DNA of 64,000 nucleotides from the NCBI RefSeq assembly GCF_012927265.1, contig NZ_JABBGF010000001.1:1920502-1984501 (forward strand), given 5' to 3'. Within the stretch, counting starts at the first letter, position 1, and the number at the start of each line of letters is the position of its first letter. This document shows positions 1-8,282 of the stretch, one piece after another. The DNA comes from Chryseobacterium cheonjiense (GTDB taxonomy: Bacteria; Bacteroidota; Bacteroidia; Flavobacteriales; Weeksellaceae). Below the pieces are notes generated by a model. The model was given only the letters and a program-made list of their open reading frames with translations. It did not search any database and was not told where the DNA came from. Position numbers and translations under genes: made by a program.

Positions 1-1
1 G

Positions 2-334
2 CTTATTTTTTCACCATCATTATGGGTTGAGCCCAACAACAATTTCCCGATGATGAATTTCAGAACTCCCTTCACCATGAAAATTTATTTATACGGCGGC
101 GGTCAGGAGGGTTCTAAAATGGTAAAAAGAATTCATGTTTTCGAAGAATATCTGAAGCAGTGGGAAAAGAAAAATCTTTTTGATTTTGAATTCAGAACAA
201 GTATTAATCCGGAAGGCACCCACAGTGAATTTTACTGGTCTCAGGAATTCCCCAGAGCTATCGAATGGCTGTATTACAACAGCAAAGAAAACCCCGCAGA
301 AGTAAAGCCTCAGCAAAACAGTATTAAAAATTAA
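2..334 (+). CDS. Putative esterase (alpha/beta hydrolase), 5' end cut off by window edge
   Basis: The reading frame is open from base 2, so the true start lies upstream and only about 110 C-terminal residues are visible. The fragment begins with a beta strand followed by SPSLW, as seen after the nucleophile region in PF00756-type esterases, and contains HSEFYWSQEFPRAIEWL, where the His fits the catalytic histidine of the triad. The nucleophile serine would be upstream and cannot be checked. The stop is 3 bases before the leucyl aminopeptidase start, so the two are probably co-transcribed. A second, different esterase lies at 3195, which suggests ester or thioester hydrolysis is part of the same locus. 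The substrate is unknown. Confidence 0.75.
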   Translation, partial: LIFSPSLWVEPNNNFPMMNFRTPFTMKIYLYGGGQEGSKMVKRIHVFEEYLKQWEKKNLFDFEFRTSINPEGTHSEFYWSQEFPRAIEWLYYNSKENPAEVKPQQNSIKN

Positions 335-337
335 ATT

Positions 338-1753
338 ATGAAATTAATCAATAAAAAAATAAAAAGTTACACCCAGATATTTCATCTTTTTACAGAAGAA
401 GAATGGTCAAGAACCTCTAAAAATTTAAATAAAAATATTGCCGCTTTTTTCACAGGAAAGAAGCATGAAGTTTTCATCAATGTTCAGGATGAAGGAATCG
501 CTTATTTTATCGGTTTAGGCAAGGCAGATTCTCCTGTATTTGAAATGCAGCAGGTTGCTGTTAAATTTTCACAAACCTACAAAGAAAAACTCTCGGCGGT
601 TCCTACTCTTATTGTTGGAGATTTTATGGTAGAAAAGCAGTTTGAAGAATTTATAAAAGGGCTTCTTCTGGGGACTTATAATTATCCGTTTGAGAAAACC
701 CACGCTTTCTGGAACCCGAAATTTGAGCTTCATTTCGAAAATTTAAGCCAGAAAAGGCTTGATATGATCAGCCACAAATCGGAAGCATTGAGCAACGCGC
801 AGACTGCTTGTCAGGAATGGCTCAATAAACCTGCAAATCTTAAAAAACCTGAAACATTTGGCACATATTTAAAAAATATATCTAAAAAATACAACCTTAA
901 ATATACTTCATTCAACAGGAAAAAATGTGAGGAGCTGGGACTGGGTGCTTATCTTTCCGTAAATCAGGGCAGCTCTTACGATGCAGCATTTACGATTCTT
1001 GAATATAAGACCACTGTTAAAAACGCCAAAACATTCGGTCTTGTGGGGAAATGCGTTCTTTTTGACACTGGCGGAATTTCCCTGAAAAATCCGGACAACA
1101 TGCATTATATGAAGTCGGATATGGGCGGCGCTACAGCGGTTTTGGGAGCCTTAATTTATGCCGCAGAATTGCAGCTCCCTGTGAATATTATTACTGTTCT
1201 TCCCATAACGGACAACGCAATTTCGGAAAATGCCTTCCTGCCGAGCGACGTTATTACGGCCTACAACGGAAAAACCATAGAGGTACTGAATACCGATGCA
1301 GAAGGAAGAATGATTCTCGCAGACGGACTTTCTTATCTTGCTAAAAATTACAAAACAGATATTCTTATTGATCTTGCTACATTAACAGGCAGTTCCGTAA
1401 GAATGTTCGGCGATACCTGCGGAGCGATGTTTTCCAATAACGAAGAGCTGAAAAACCTGCTGATAAAAACGGGTGACAGCACGAACCAGCGGTTATGGAA
1501 TCTTCCGCTATGGGATATCTGGAAAGATGATATCCGTTCTGATGTTGCCGATCTCAAAAATATATCCATGAAACCTATCGGAGACTGTATTGTTGCAGCA
1601 AAATTCCTGGAGCAGTTCATTGAAAATCACCCGAGATGGGCACATCTTGATATTGCTGGTGTAGCTTTTGGAAATGTTGGATACGCTAAAGAGAAAGCCG
1701 CTACCGGTTTTGGAGTACAATTATTGTCAGATTTAATCGAAAATTATCATTAA
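338..1753 (+). CDS. Leucyl aminopeptidase family protein (peptidase M17)
   Basis: M17 enzymes are hexameric two-metal aminopeptidases that remove N-terminal residues from peptides. The C-terminal catalytic domain (about residues 160-471) keeps every expected ligand: K238, D243 (FDTGG), D261 (MKSDMGG), and D320 and E322 in NTDAEGR, plus catalytic K250 and R324. These have a constant offset of 12 from the bovine enzyme numbering, so the active site looks intact. The N-terminal domain is divergent. The length (471 residues) is normal. The gene follows the esterase by 3 bases and heads the ligase run, which suggests it processes a peptide made or broken there rather than serving only as general pepA. 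Substrate preference cannot be read from sequence. Confidence 0.92.
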   Translation: MKLINKKIKSYTQIFHLFTEEEWSRTSKNLNKNIAAFFTGKKHEVFINVQDEGIAYFIGLGKADSPVFEMQQVAVKFSQTYKEKLSAVPTLIVGDFMVEKQFEEFIKGLLLGTYNYPFEKTHAFWNPKFELHFENLSQKRLDMISHKSEALSNAQTACQEWLNKPANLKKPETFGTYLKNISKKYNLKYTSFNRKKCEELGLGAYLSVNQGSSYDAAFTILEYKTTVKNAKTFGLVGKCVLFDTGGISLKNPDNMHYMKSDMGGATAVLGALIYAAELQLPVNIITVLPITDNAISENAFLPSDVITAYNGKTIEVLNTDAEGRMILADGLSYLAKNYKTDILIDLATLTGSSVRMFGDTCGAMFSNNEELKNLLIKTGDSTNQRLWNLPLWDIWKDDIRSDVADLKNISMKPIGDCIVAAKFLEQFIENHPRWAHLDIAGVAFGNVGYAKEKAATGFGVQLLSDLIENYH

Positions 1754-1856
1754 AAATTAGTTTATTACAAAAATTCTCTGTATAATTGAAACAGTATTTT
1801 CAAAAGTGTATTTTATTTTAAGTTTTAGTAGTAAATAAACAAATAAAAACATCATT

Positions 1857-1864
1857 TATTTTTG
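1857..1864 (+). promoter_or_regulatory. Putative Bacteroidota -7 box (TATTTTTG)
   Basis: TATTTTTG matches the TAnnTTTG -7 element 29 bases before the ATP-grasp gene at 1894, in the longest spacer of the cluster (140 bases). No clear TTG -33 element is seen. It suggests that the ligase genes have their own promoter besides read-through from the aminopeptidase. Confidence 0.5.
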
Positions 1865-1893
1865 AAAATTCATCAAAAACTTAAAAACATTAT

Positions 1894-3105
1894 ATGGAGA
1901 AGAAAACAATAGTATGTATTTCGTGCTATTACAAGGGGTATGACTTCATGGATGAGATGAAAAACCTCGGTAATAATATCATTTTGGTAACCTCGGAAAA
2001 TCTTAAAGAAAAAGACTGGCCGTGGCATGCTATCGATGAGGTTTTCTATATGCCCGAAATAAAACCGTCTGTATGGAATCTCGATCATCTGGTTCAGGGA
2101 TTTTCTTATCTGATGCAGACCAGAAAAGTAGATGCTGTTGTTGCTCTTGACGATTATGATGTTGAAAAAGCGGCCCTGATCCGTGAAACATTCCGTATTC
2201 CGGGAATGGGTCAGACCACACACCGATATTTCAGAGACAAACTTGCCATGAGGCAGAAAGCTAAAGATTCCGGCATTCATGTTCCTGAGTTTACTGCTGT
2301 TTTCAATAATGATGAAGTGAACAGTTTTGCAGATAGGGTTTCTCCTCCATGGGTATTAAAACCCCGCTCCGAAGCATCCGCATCAGGCATCAAAAAACTG
2401 GCTTCCAAAGAAGAACTTTGGCAGGAACTCAATAATCTTGGGGAAGAGCGCCACTTATTTTTACTGGAAAGTTTTAAACCCGGCGATGTTTATCATGTTG
2501 ACAGTCTCACTTTTAATAAAGAAACGGTTTTCACATCCGCTTCAAAATATCTTGCTCCGCCTATGCAGGTTTCTCATGAAGGCGGTGTTTTCAGAACAAA
2601 AACACTGGGAAGATATTCAGATGAATTTCAAGCGCTTGAAGCGGCCAATATGAAAGTTCTTTCCAGCTTCGGGCTTATACATGGTGCAACCCATACAGAA
2701 TTTATCAAAAGTAAAGATGACGGCAAATACTACTTCCTGGAAACCTCCTCGCGTGTCGGCGGTGCTCATATTCCTGATCTGGTGGAAGCTTCAAGCAGCA
2801 TCAATATCTGGAGAGAATGGGCCAGAATCGAAGATGCGCTACTAAAAGGGCATAACTACGAAGTTTCTAAACCAACGGGACATTATTCCGGGCTGATCAT
2901 TGCACTGATTAAGGATAAAGATCCTGACTACAGCCATTTTGAAAGTCCGGAAACCGTAAAATTCTTACCCATTGAACATCATGTAGGTATTGTTTATAAA
3001 TCCAGTGATCCGGAGGTTATTCAGGAAAGACTGGACAGGGCCGCAGAAAAAATTCTTGCCGAGATGCTGAATATTCTTCCTCCTAAAAGCAAACCGACAA
3101 GCTAA
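1894..3105 (+). CDS. ATP-grasp family ligase (amide-bond forming)
   Basis: ATP-grasp enzymes activate a carboxylate as acyl phosphate and join it to an amine or thiol. The protein (403 residues) has an N-terminal Rossmann-like part (VCISCYY; VVALDDYD near 82-89), then the ATP-grasp fold: WVLKPRSEASASG with K156 as the likely ATP-binding lysine, a phosphate loop after it, and a metal-binding segment YFLETSSRVGG (E283, R287). The Asn usually two residues after the Glu is Ser here, as in some dipeptide-ligase-like members. First of two ATP-grasp genes in the run (the other is at 3953). The amino acid or peptide substrates cannot be deduced. Confidence 0.88.
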   Translation: MEKKTIVCISCYYKGYDFMDEMKNLGNNIILVTSENLKEKDWPWHAIDEVFYMPEIKPSVWNLDHLVQGFSYLMQTRKVDAVVALDDYDVEKAALIRETFRIPGMGQTTHRYFRDKLAMRQKAKDSGIHVPEFTAVFNNDEVNSFADRVSPPWVLKPRSEASASGIKKLASKEELWQELNNLGEERHLFLLESFKPGDVYHVDSLTFNKETVFTSASKYLAPPMQVSHEGGVFRTKTLGRYSDEFQALEAANMKVLSSFGLIHGATHTEFIKSKDDGKYYFLETSSRVGGAHIPDLVEASSSINIWREWARIEDALLKGHNYEVSKPTGHYSGLIIALIKDKDPDYSHFESPETVKFLPIEHHVGIVYKSSDPEVIQERLDRAAEKILAEMLNILPPKSKPTS

Positions 3106-3106
3106 T

Positions 3107-3144
3107 CAACTAGCAACTAGCAACTAGCAACTAGCAACTAGCAA
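3107..3144 (+). repeat. Heptanucleotide tandem repeat, five copies of CAACTAG
   Basis: Five exact head-to-tail copies of CAACTAG (3107-3141) plus CAA follow the stop codon of the ATP-grasp gene by one base. The 7-base period is not a multiple of three, and the array lies in the 89-base spacer before the esterase at 3195. Such exact short arrays are prone to slippage, so copy number may vary between strains. Confidence 0.9.
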
Positions 3145-3194
3145 AAAAAATACTGATAATCAATCATTTTACAAATTATCATTTAACACAACAC

Positions 3195-3908
3195 ATGCCA
3201 CAAATAGAACATACAGATTATTATTCTCATATATTAGGAACAAGCCTTAAAGTTGAGGTTACCGGACATTACGGCTATCCTATCATTATGTTTCCTACTT
3301 CACAGGGGCTTTACACACAAAACCATGACTTCCACTTGAACGGAAGTATCAATTGGTTTGTGGAGCAGGGAAAAGTTAAACTTTATAATATCCAGACCAT
3401 AGACAGCTGGAGCTTTTATGATGATAATATTTCCCCACAGCAAAGAATCAGAAATTATGAAAGATATATTCAGTTTTTGATTCAGGAGTTTGTTCCTTAT
3501 ATTCAGAAAATTCATAAAACGCATCGTGTTGCGGTTGCCGGAGCAAGTTTCGGTGGATATCATGCGGCAAACTTTGCCTTCCGATTTCCAGATGTTGTTT
3601 CTCACCTGTTTTGCCTTTCCGGAGCTTTCAGTATCAGGAATTTTATGGATGGTTATTCCGATGAGCTGGTATACTTCAATTGTCCCAGAGAATTTGTAAG
3701 AAATGATGAAGCCTGGAAATACAAACATATGCATATTGTTTTGAGTACTTCCGATCAGGATATCTGCAGGGATAAAAATATTGAAATGGCAGAAATTCTG
3801 CGTTCGAAAGGAATTGATTTCTGGTATGACGAAAGAAAATGGATCAGCCATGACTGGCCGTTGTGGAGAATGGTTTTTCCTACATTTATCGGCGCATTTT
3901 TCTCTTAA
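3195..3908 (+). CDS. Esterase family alpha/beta hydrolase
   Basis: Alpha/beta hydrolase of the putative-esterase type, 237 residues and lacking a signal peptide, so probably cytoplasmic. The nucleophile elbow is GASFGG (116-121) with S118. A C-terminal HDW near residue 219 supplies the likely catalytic His. It lies between two ATP-grasp genes, 44 bases before the second. In biosynthetic clusters such enzymes release or proof-read ester or thioester intermediates, but that role is inference here. It differs from the esterase fragment at the window start, so it is not a recent tandem duplicate. Confidence 0.85.
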   Translation: MPQIEHTDYYSHILGTSLKVEVTGHYGYPIIMFPTSQGLYTQNHDFHLNGSINWFVEQGKVKLYNIQTIDSWSFYDDNISPQQRIRNYERYIQFLIQEFVPYIQKIHKTHRVAVAGASFGGYHAANFAFRFPDVVSHLFCLSGAFSIRNFMDGYSDELVYFNCPREFVRNDEAWKYKHMHIVLSTSDQDICRDKNIEMAEILRSKGIDFWYDERKWISHDWPLWRMVFPTFIGAFFS

Positions 3909-3952
3909 AAGTTTAAATAATACAGATTAACAAATATTAAAAAAATACAATT

Positions 3953-4906
3953 ATGGTTAAAAAAGTCGGAATACTATTCGGTATGGAAGATACTTTTCCC
4001 TGGGCATTTATTGACAAAGTAAATGAGCTTGGTAAAGGTGAAATTGTTGCAGAACCGGTAAGTATTGATAAACTTGAACAGGGTGCAGATTACGGATACG
4101 CGGTCATTATTGACAGAATTTCTCAGGATGTGCCATTTTACAGAGCGTATCTTAAAAATGCAGCATTAAACGGAACATATGTCATCAATAACCCTTTTTG
4201 GTGGAGCGCTGATGAAAAGTTTTTCAATAATGCTTTAATGACAAAACTTGGAATTCCGCTTCCTAAAACTGTTTTGCTTCCCTCTTACGAAAGACCGGAG
4301 AATACTTCGGAAACTTCTTTCAGAAATTTAAAATTCCCTCATGACTGGGATTATATTTTCAATTATGTAGGCTTTCCTGCTTACATGAAGCCTCACGACG
4401 GCGGAGGCTGGAGGAATGTTTACCGCGTAGAAAGCGCTGAAGATCTATGGGCCAAGCATTCTGAAACGGAACAGCTGGTCATGATGGTGCAGGAAGAAAT
4501 TATTTTCGATGATTATTACAGAGTGTACTGTCTGGGTAAAAAATATGTTCACATCATGCCTTATGAACCAAGAAATGCCCATCATTTACGATATGCTACA
4601 ACGCATCAGACACAAGGTGAAGAGCTGGAAAAATTATTAAAAACCATTCATGATTATACCATCAAAATGAATGAAGCATTAGGGTACGATTTCAATACGG
4701 TAGAATTTGCCGTTCGGGACGGAATTCCTTATGCTATCGACTTTTGCAACCCGGCTCCGGATGCAGACAGGAATTCTGTAGGCGAAGAAAACTTTGCATG
4801 GATTGTTGAGCACGCTGCAAAACTTGCCGTAGAAAAAGCAAAAGAATATGTTCCCGGAAAACCGAATATTTCCTGGGGAACCTTCGTAAAAGATTCTGTA
4901 AAATAA
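3953..4906 (+). CDS. ATP-grasp family ligase, second in cluster
   Basis: 317 residues. The central and C-terminal parts carry an ATP-grasp arrangement: GFPAYMKPHDGGGWRN with K146 for ATP, MVQEEI with E181 in the adenine-binding hinge, and a metal-binding end FNTVEFAVRDGIPYAIDF followed by CNPAPDAD (E251, D263, N266). The GGGW loop is distinctive for this subfamily. It is only weakly like the ATP-grasp protein at 1894, so the two probably join different substrates. The stop is 25 bases before the GCS2-like ligase, which fits one transcript. Specific substrates are unknown. Confidence 0.88.
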   Translation: MVKKVGILFGMEDTFPWAFIDKVNELGKGEIVAEPVSIDKLEQGADYGYAVIIDRISQDVPFYRAYLKNAALNGTYVINNPFWWSADEKFFNNALMTKLGIPLPKTVLLPSYERPENTSETSFRNLKFPHDWDYIFNYVGFPAYMKPHDGGGWRNVYRVESAEDLWAKHSETEQLVMMVQEEIIFDDYYRVYCLGKKYVHIMPYEPRNAHHLRYATTHQTQGEELEKLLKTIHDYTIKMNEALGYDFNTVEFAVRDGIPYAIDFCNPAPDADRNSVGEENFAWIVEHAAKLAVEKAKEYVPGKPNISWGTFVKDSVK

Positions 4907-4931
4907 ACATTCAAATAAAACACGAAAAAAA

Positions 4932-6053
4932 ATGCATCAATTTACTATCGGGATAGAAGAAGAATATCAAATCATTGATGTTGAGAGCCGGGACCTGGTT
5001 TCTCATGTTTCGAAAATTATCGAAGGCGGAAAAGCAGTTTTAAGTGAAAACCTAAAGCATGAAATGCACGAATCCATGATTGAAATGGAAACGGGAATAT
5101 GCCAGAACATTCAGGAAGCCAAAGCAGAATTAACCAATCTGAGAAGACATCTTATTAAAACGGCTCACGAACAGGGACTTCGCGTTTCCGGCGGAGGAAC
5201 ACATCCTTTTTCAAACTGGGAACACAACACCATCACCAACGGCGAACGATATATTAAAATCGTTGACGACATGGGAGATGTAGCACGTGGCAACCTCATT
5301 TTCGGGCTGCATGTTCATATCGGAATTCCGAACCGCGAAGAAGGGGTCAGAATACAGAATGTGATGCGGTATTTTCTGCCGCATGTTTATGCGCTTTCCA
5401 CCAATTCACCGTTCTGGATTGGCAGGAATACAGGTTTTAAATCATACAGACAGGAAATTTTCGTTAAATTCCCACGAACCGGAATTCCCAGCTTTTTCAA
5501 TTCTCTTGCAGAATTTGACAGCTATGTGGATCTTCTAGTAAAAACAGGAACCATCGACAACGCCAAGAAAATCTGGTGGGATCTCCGGGTTCATCCATTC
5601 TATCCTACGATTGAATTCAGGATTTGCGATATGCCATTAAGAATAGAAGAGACAGTTTGTCTGGCAGCGATTATGCAGTCTCTGGTGGCGAAAATCTATA
5701 AACTTCACCAGCAGAATTTAAGTTTCAGAAGCTACAGACGATTATTATTGAATGAAAATAAATGGCGAGCCTCAAAAAGCGGAATAGAAGCACATCTTAT
5801 CGATTTCGGGAAAGAAGAATCCGTACCGTACCCTGATCTTTTGAAGGAACTTCTTGAGTTTATTGATGATGTGGTAGATGAATTGGGATGCAGAAAAGAA
5901 GTAGAATATGCCTGGACAATCCTTGAAAACGGAACCGGCGCAGACCGTCAGCTCCGAATATTTAATGAAACAGGAGACCTTACGAAAGTCGTTGATTATA
6001 TGATCTCCGAAACCGAATATGGTATCACTCACGGTGAAGCACTACATTCATAA
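4932..6053 (+). CDS. Carboxylate-amine ligase, GCS2 family (YbdK-like)
   Basis: Glutamate-cysteine ligase type 2 family (COG2170/YbdK group), a glutamine-synthetase fold that forms an amide from a carboxylate and an amine using ATP. The N terminus FTIGIEEEYQ carries the metal-binding Glu cluster (E9-E11). GLHVHIGI and WWDLRVHP plus EFRICDMP further on are typical of the family, and the length (373) is standard. Activity toward Glu and Cys is weak in characterised relatives, so the substrate should not be assumed to be glutathione-related. It sits between an ATP-grasp gene and a glutamine amidotransferase, so the locus encodes amide-bond ligases of two unrelated folds. Confidence 0.93.
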   Translation: MHQFTIGIEEEYQIIDVESRDLVSHVSKIIEGGKAVLSENLKHEMHESMIEMETGICQNIQEAKAELTNLRRHLIKTAHEQGLRVSGGGTHPFSNWEHNTITNGERYIKIVDDMGDVARGNLIFGLHVHIGIPNREEGVRIQNVMRYFLPHVYALSTNSPFWIGRNTGFKSYRQEIFVKFPRTGIPSFFNSLAEFDSYVDLLVKTGTIDNAKKIWWDLRVHPFYPTIEFRICDMPLRIEETVCLAAIMQSLVAKIYKLHQQNLSFRSYRRLLLNENKWRASKSGIEAHLIDFGKEESVPYPDLLKELLEFIDDVVDELGCRKEVEYAWTILENGTGADRQLRIFNETGDLTKVVDYMISETEYGITHGEALHS

Positions 6054-6085
6054 TATTTGATACATTTGTATAAAATTTAAGACAT

Positions 6086-6922
6086 ATGAATGATATTCGA
6101 ATTGCTTTGCTGGATATGAATAATAATCAGGTGAATCAGGGATTTAAAAATATAAAAGAAATTTCTGAAGCATTCAGGCAGAGCTGTACCGGAGAAAATG
6201 TAAGCATTACAACATTCGATGTACGATCTAAAAATGAAATTCCCGACATTAAAGATTTTGATATATTTATTTCTTCCGGCGGTCCCGGAAACCCACATCG
6301 TGAAGGATTTGAATGGGAAGATCAATTCAGTGTTTTTTTAGATTCGATTTACAATCACAACCGAATCAGCCAGGAGAAAAAATACCTTTTTTTAATTTGC
6401 CATTCTTTTCAGCTGGCAAGCATTCACTGGAAGCTGGGTAATATCTGTAAAAGAAAATCTTATTCTTTTGGAGTAATGCCTGTTCACAAAACAGAAGACG
6501 GTGAAGAAGAATTTCTATTTAAAAATCTTCCGGACCCTTTCTATGCTGTAGATTCGCGTGCCTATCAATTTATTGAGCCGGACCATGAGCGTTTTGAAGA
6601 GCTGGGAATGAAAATTACAGCGATTGAAAAATTCCGTCCTCATATTGATCTGGAGAGAGCGGTAATGGCCGTAAGGTTTTCTGAAGAGATCTTTGGTACA
6701 CAGTTTCATCCTGAAGCCAACCCTGAAGGAATGATTGAAAATCTGAAAGATGAAAAAAACAAACTGGCTATGATTGAGAATTTCGGAATGGAAAAATATC
6801 TGGAAACTATCGACCGAATTGATGATGAAGATAAAATTACCCTTACGCAGTCTCAGATTTTACCGAGGTTTTTAGATCAGGCCAAACAAAATATTATCAG
6901 CAGAAGCAATGTTCTGATTTAG
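6086..6922 (+). CDS. Class I glutamine amidotransferase domain protein
   Basis: A stand-alone GATase1 domain (278 residues) that should hydrolyse glutamine and deliver ammonia. The triad is visible: C105 in FLICHSFQL, and H208 and E210 in FGTQFHPEANPEG. SSGGPGNP near 63-70 is the glycine-rich loop of this fold. No synthetase domain is fused, so its acceptor partner must be separate; the ligases on either side are candidates. A hydrolase role on gamma-glutamyl amides is an alternative, because some class I proteins do that. It starts 32 bases after the GCS2 gene, and a hairpin follows at 6947. Confidence 0.9.
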   Translation: MNDIRIALLDMNNNQVNQGFKNIKEISEAFRQSCTGENVSITTFDVRSKNEIPDIKDFDIFISSGGPGNPHREGFEWEDQFSVFLDSIYNHNRISQEKKYLFLICHSFQLASIHWKLGNICKRKSYSFGVMPVHKTEDGEEEFLFKNLPDPFYAVDSRAYQFIEPDHERFEELGMKITAIEKFRPHIDLERAVMAVRFSEEIFGTQFHPEANPEGMIENLKDEKNKLAMIENFGMEKYLETIDRIDDEDKITLTQSQILPRFLDQAKQNIISRSNVLI

Positions 6923-6946
6923 CGAATAAATTTAATACAGTAACAT

Positions 6947-6973
6947 AATCGGGCGGTATTGTCCGATTTTTTT
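6947..6973 (+). terminator. Weak intrinsic terminator inside the ligase cluster
   Basis: AATCGG pairs with CCGATT across a 10-base loop and is followed by a run of T. It lies between the amidotransferase and the last gene of the cluster and could attenuate rather than abolish read-through. Confidence 0.55.
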
Positions 6974-6995
6974 AAATCACAAAAGAAAAAGGATT

Positions 6996-8180
6996 ATGAT
7001 TTCAAAATACCGAAAGCAATTTAATCAGGAATTTTCGCAGGAAAAATATGCTCAGCTTAAAGAATATTTAAAGCAAAAAAGCGGACTGGAACCGGCCTTC
7101 AGAATTTCTGAAAGCCCTTTGTTCCTTACCAAAGACTTTGAAACTAAACTGACCGGTGCGAGCAATAGTATTATCAATCAAATAAAAAATTTATCTCCTG
7201 ATGTCTTACAAAGGGCCGTTCCTGACAACTGCAGAGTTCCGAATGATACAGACAAACCACATTTTTTCACCATAGACTTCGGAATCTGCAAAAATAAAAA
7301 CGGTGAAATAGAACCGCAGCTCATTGAACTCCAGGCTTTTCCTTCACTATATGCATTCCAAAGAGTATTTGAAGATGCATTTTGTGAAATATACCCATTC
7401 CTGTCCGAATTGAGAAATACAATTTCTCCCGAAGCTTTTAAAAATCAGCTTAATGATCTTATTGTGGGAAACGAAAATCCTGAAAATGTAATCCTTCTGG
7501 AAATCTATCCTGAAAAGCAGAAAACAGCCATTGATTTTATTTTGACTGAAAAGTTATTAGGAATAAAAACGGTTTGCCTTACTAAGGTAAAAAAGAACGG
7601 CAGAAAACTTTATTATGAGAACGAAGGACAGTTAACTGAAATCAAAAGAATTTATAATCGCGTTATTTTTGATGAATTAGACCGCATTCCTGATCTAAAA
7701 ACGGAGTTTGATTTCCGTGAAGATATTGATGTAAAATGGATTACCCATCCCAACTGGTTTTTCAAAATTTCAAAATTTTTACTGCCTCTTTTACAACATC
7801 AATTTGTTCCGAAAAGTTATTTCCTGCATGAATTTCCCGAAACAGAGGATTTGAAAAATTTTGTTTTAAAGCCGTTGTTTTCTTTTGCCGGAAGCGGGGT
7901 TAATCTAAATCCTACAAAAGAAATTACAGATACCATTGAGGACAAACAAAATTATATTCTTCAGAGAAAAGTAGAATATGCCCCTATTTTCGAAGATATT
8001 AACGGAGATTTTTCGAAAGCAGAGATCCGTTTGTTGTATATTTGGCCTGAAAACAGCGACCGGCCTGTTCTGATGGAGAATCTGGCAAGAATGACCAAAG
8101 CAGCGATGGTGAACGTCGATTTTAATAAGAAAGATGCCATCTGGATCGGAAGCTCGAATGCTTTTTTTGCGGAGGAATAA
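6996..8180 (+). CDS. Probable circularly permuted ATP-grasp protein
   Basis: Not a family I can name with certainty. The 394-residue protein has, in order, TIDFGI (D94), LIELQAFPS (E111, Q113), RIYNRVIFDEL (R222) and then VLKPLFSFAGSGV (K292) and ILQRKVEYAP. In ordinary ATP-grasp enzymes the lysine and glycine loop come before the acidic metal site. Here the order is reversed, as in the permuted glutathionylspermidine-synthase-like group. If so, this is a further ATP-dependent ligase of the cluster. It is 73 bases after the amidotransferase and ends just before the strong terminator shared with cphA. No signal peptide is seen. Confidence 0.6.
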   Translation: MISKYRKQFNQEFSQEKYAQLKEYLKQKSGLEPAFRISESPLFLTKDFETKLTGASNSIINQIKNLSPDVLQRAVPDNCRVPNDTDKPHFFTIDFGICKNKNGEIEPQLIELQAFPSLYAFQRVFEDAFCEIYPFLSELRNTISPEAFKNQLNDLIVGNENPENVILLEIYPEKQKTAIDFILTEKLLGIKTVCLTKVKKNGRKLYYENEGQLTEIKRIYNRVIFDELDRIPDLKTEFDFREDIDVKWITHPNWFFKISKFLLPLLQHQFVPKSYFLHEFPETEDLKNFVLKPLFSFAGSGVNLNPTKEITDTIEDKQNYILQRKVEYAPIFEDINGDFSKAEIRLLYIWPENSDRPVLMENLARMTKAAMVNVDFNKKDAIWIGSSNAFFAEE

Positions 8181-8235
8181 TTGATATAATTAAATCCATA
8201 AGACATTAGCAAAGATAAAATTTCAGAATTCTTAA

Positions 8236-8278
8236 AAAAGTTTCGGCGGCATCTTCGATGCCGCCGAAACTTTTAAAT
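8236..8278. terminator. Strong bidirectional terminator between ligase cluster and cphA
   Basis: An 18-base perfect inverted repeat, AAAAGTTTCGGCGGCATC at 8236-8253 with its complement at 8257-8274 and a TTC loop. A and T runs on both ends let it stop both converging transcripts. Confidence 0.92.
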
Positions 8279-8282
8279 ATGA

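Noticed and set aside
3107..3144. CAACTAG array as a CRISPR or origin iteron
   Set aside because: The unit is 7 bases with no spacers, and no replication gene or DnaA-box cluster is nearby.
3300..3851. 183-codon frame on the - strand
   Set aside because: Antisense to the esterase at 3195, which has an intact GASFGG nucleophile motif.
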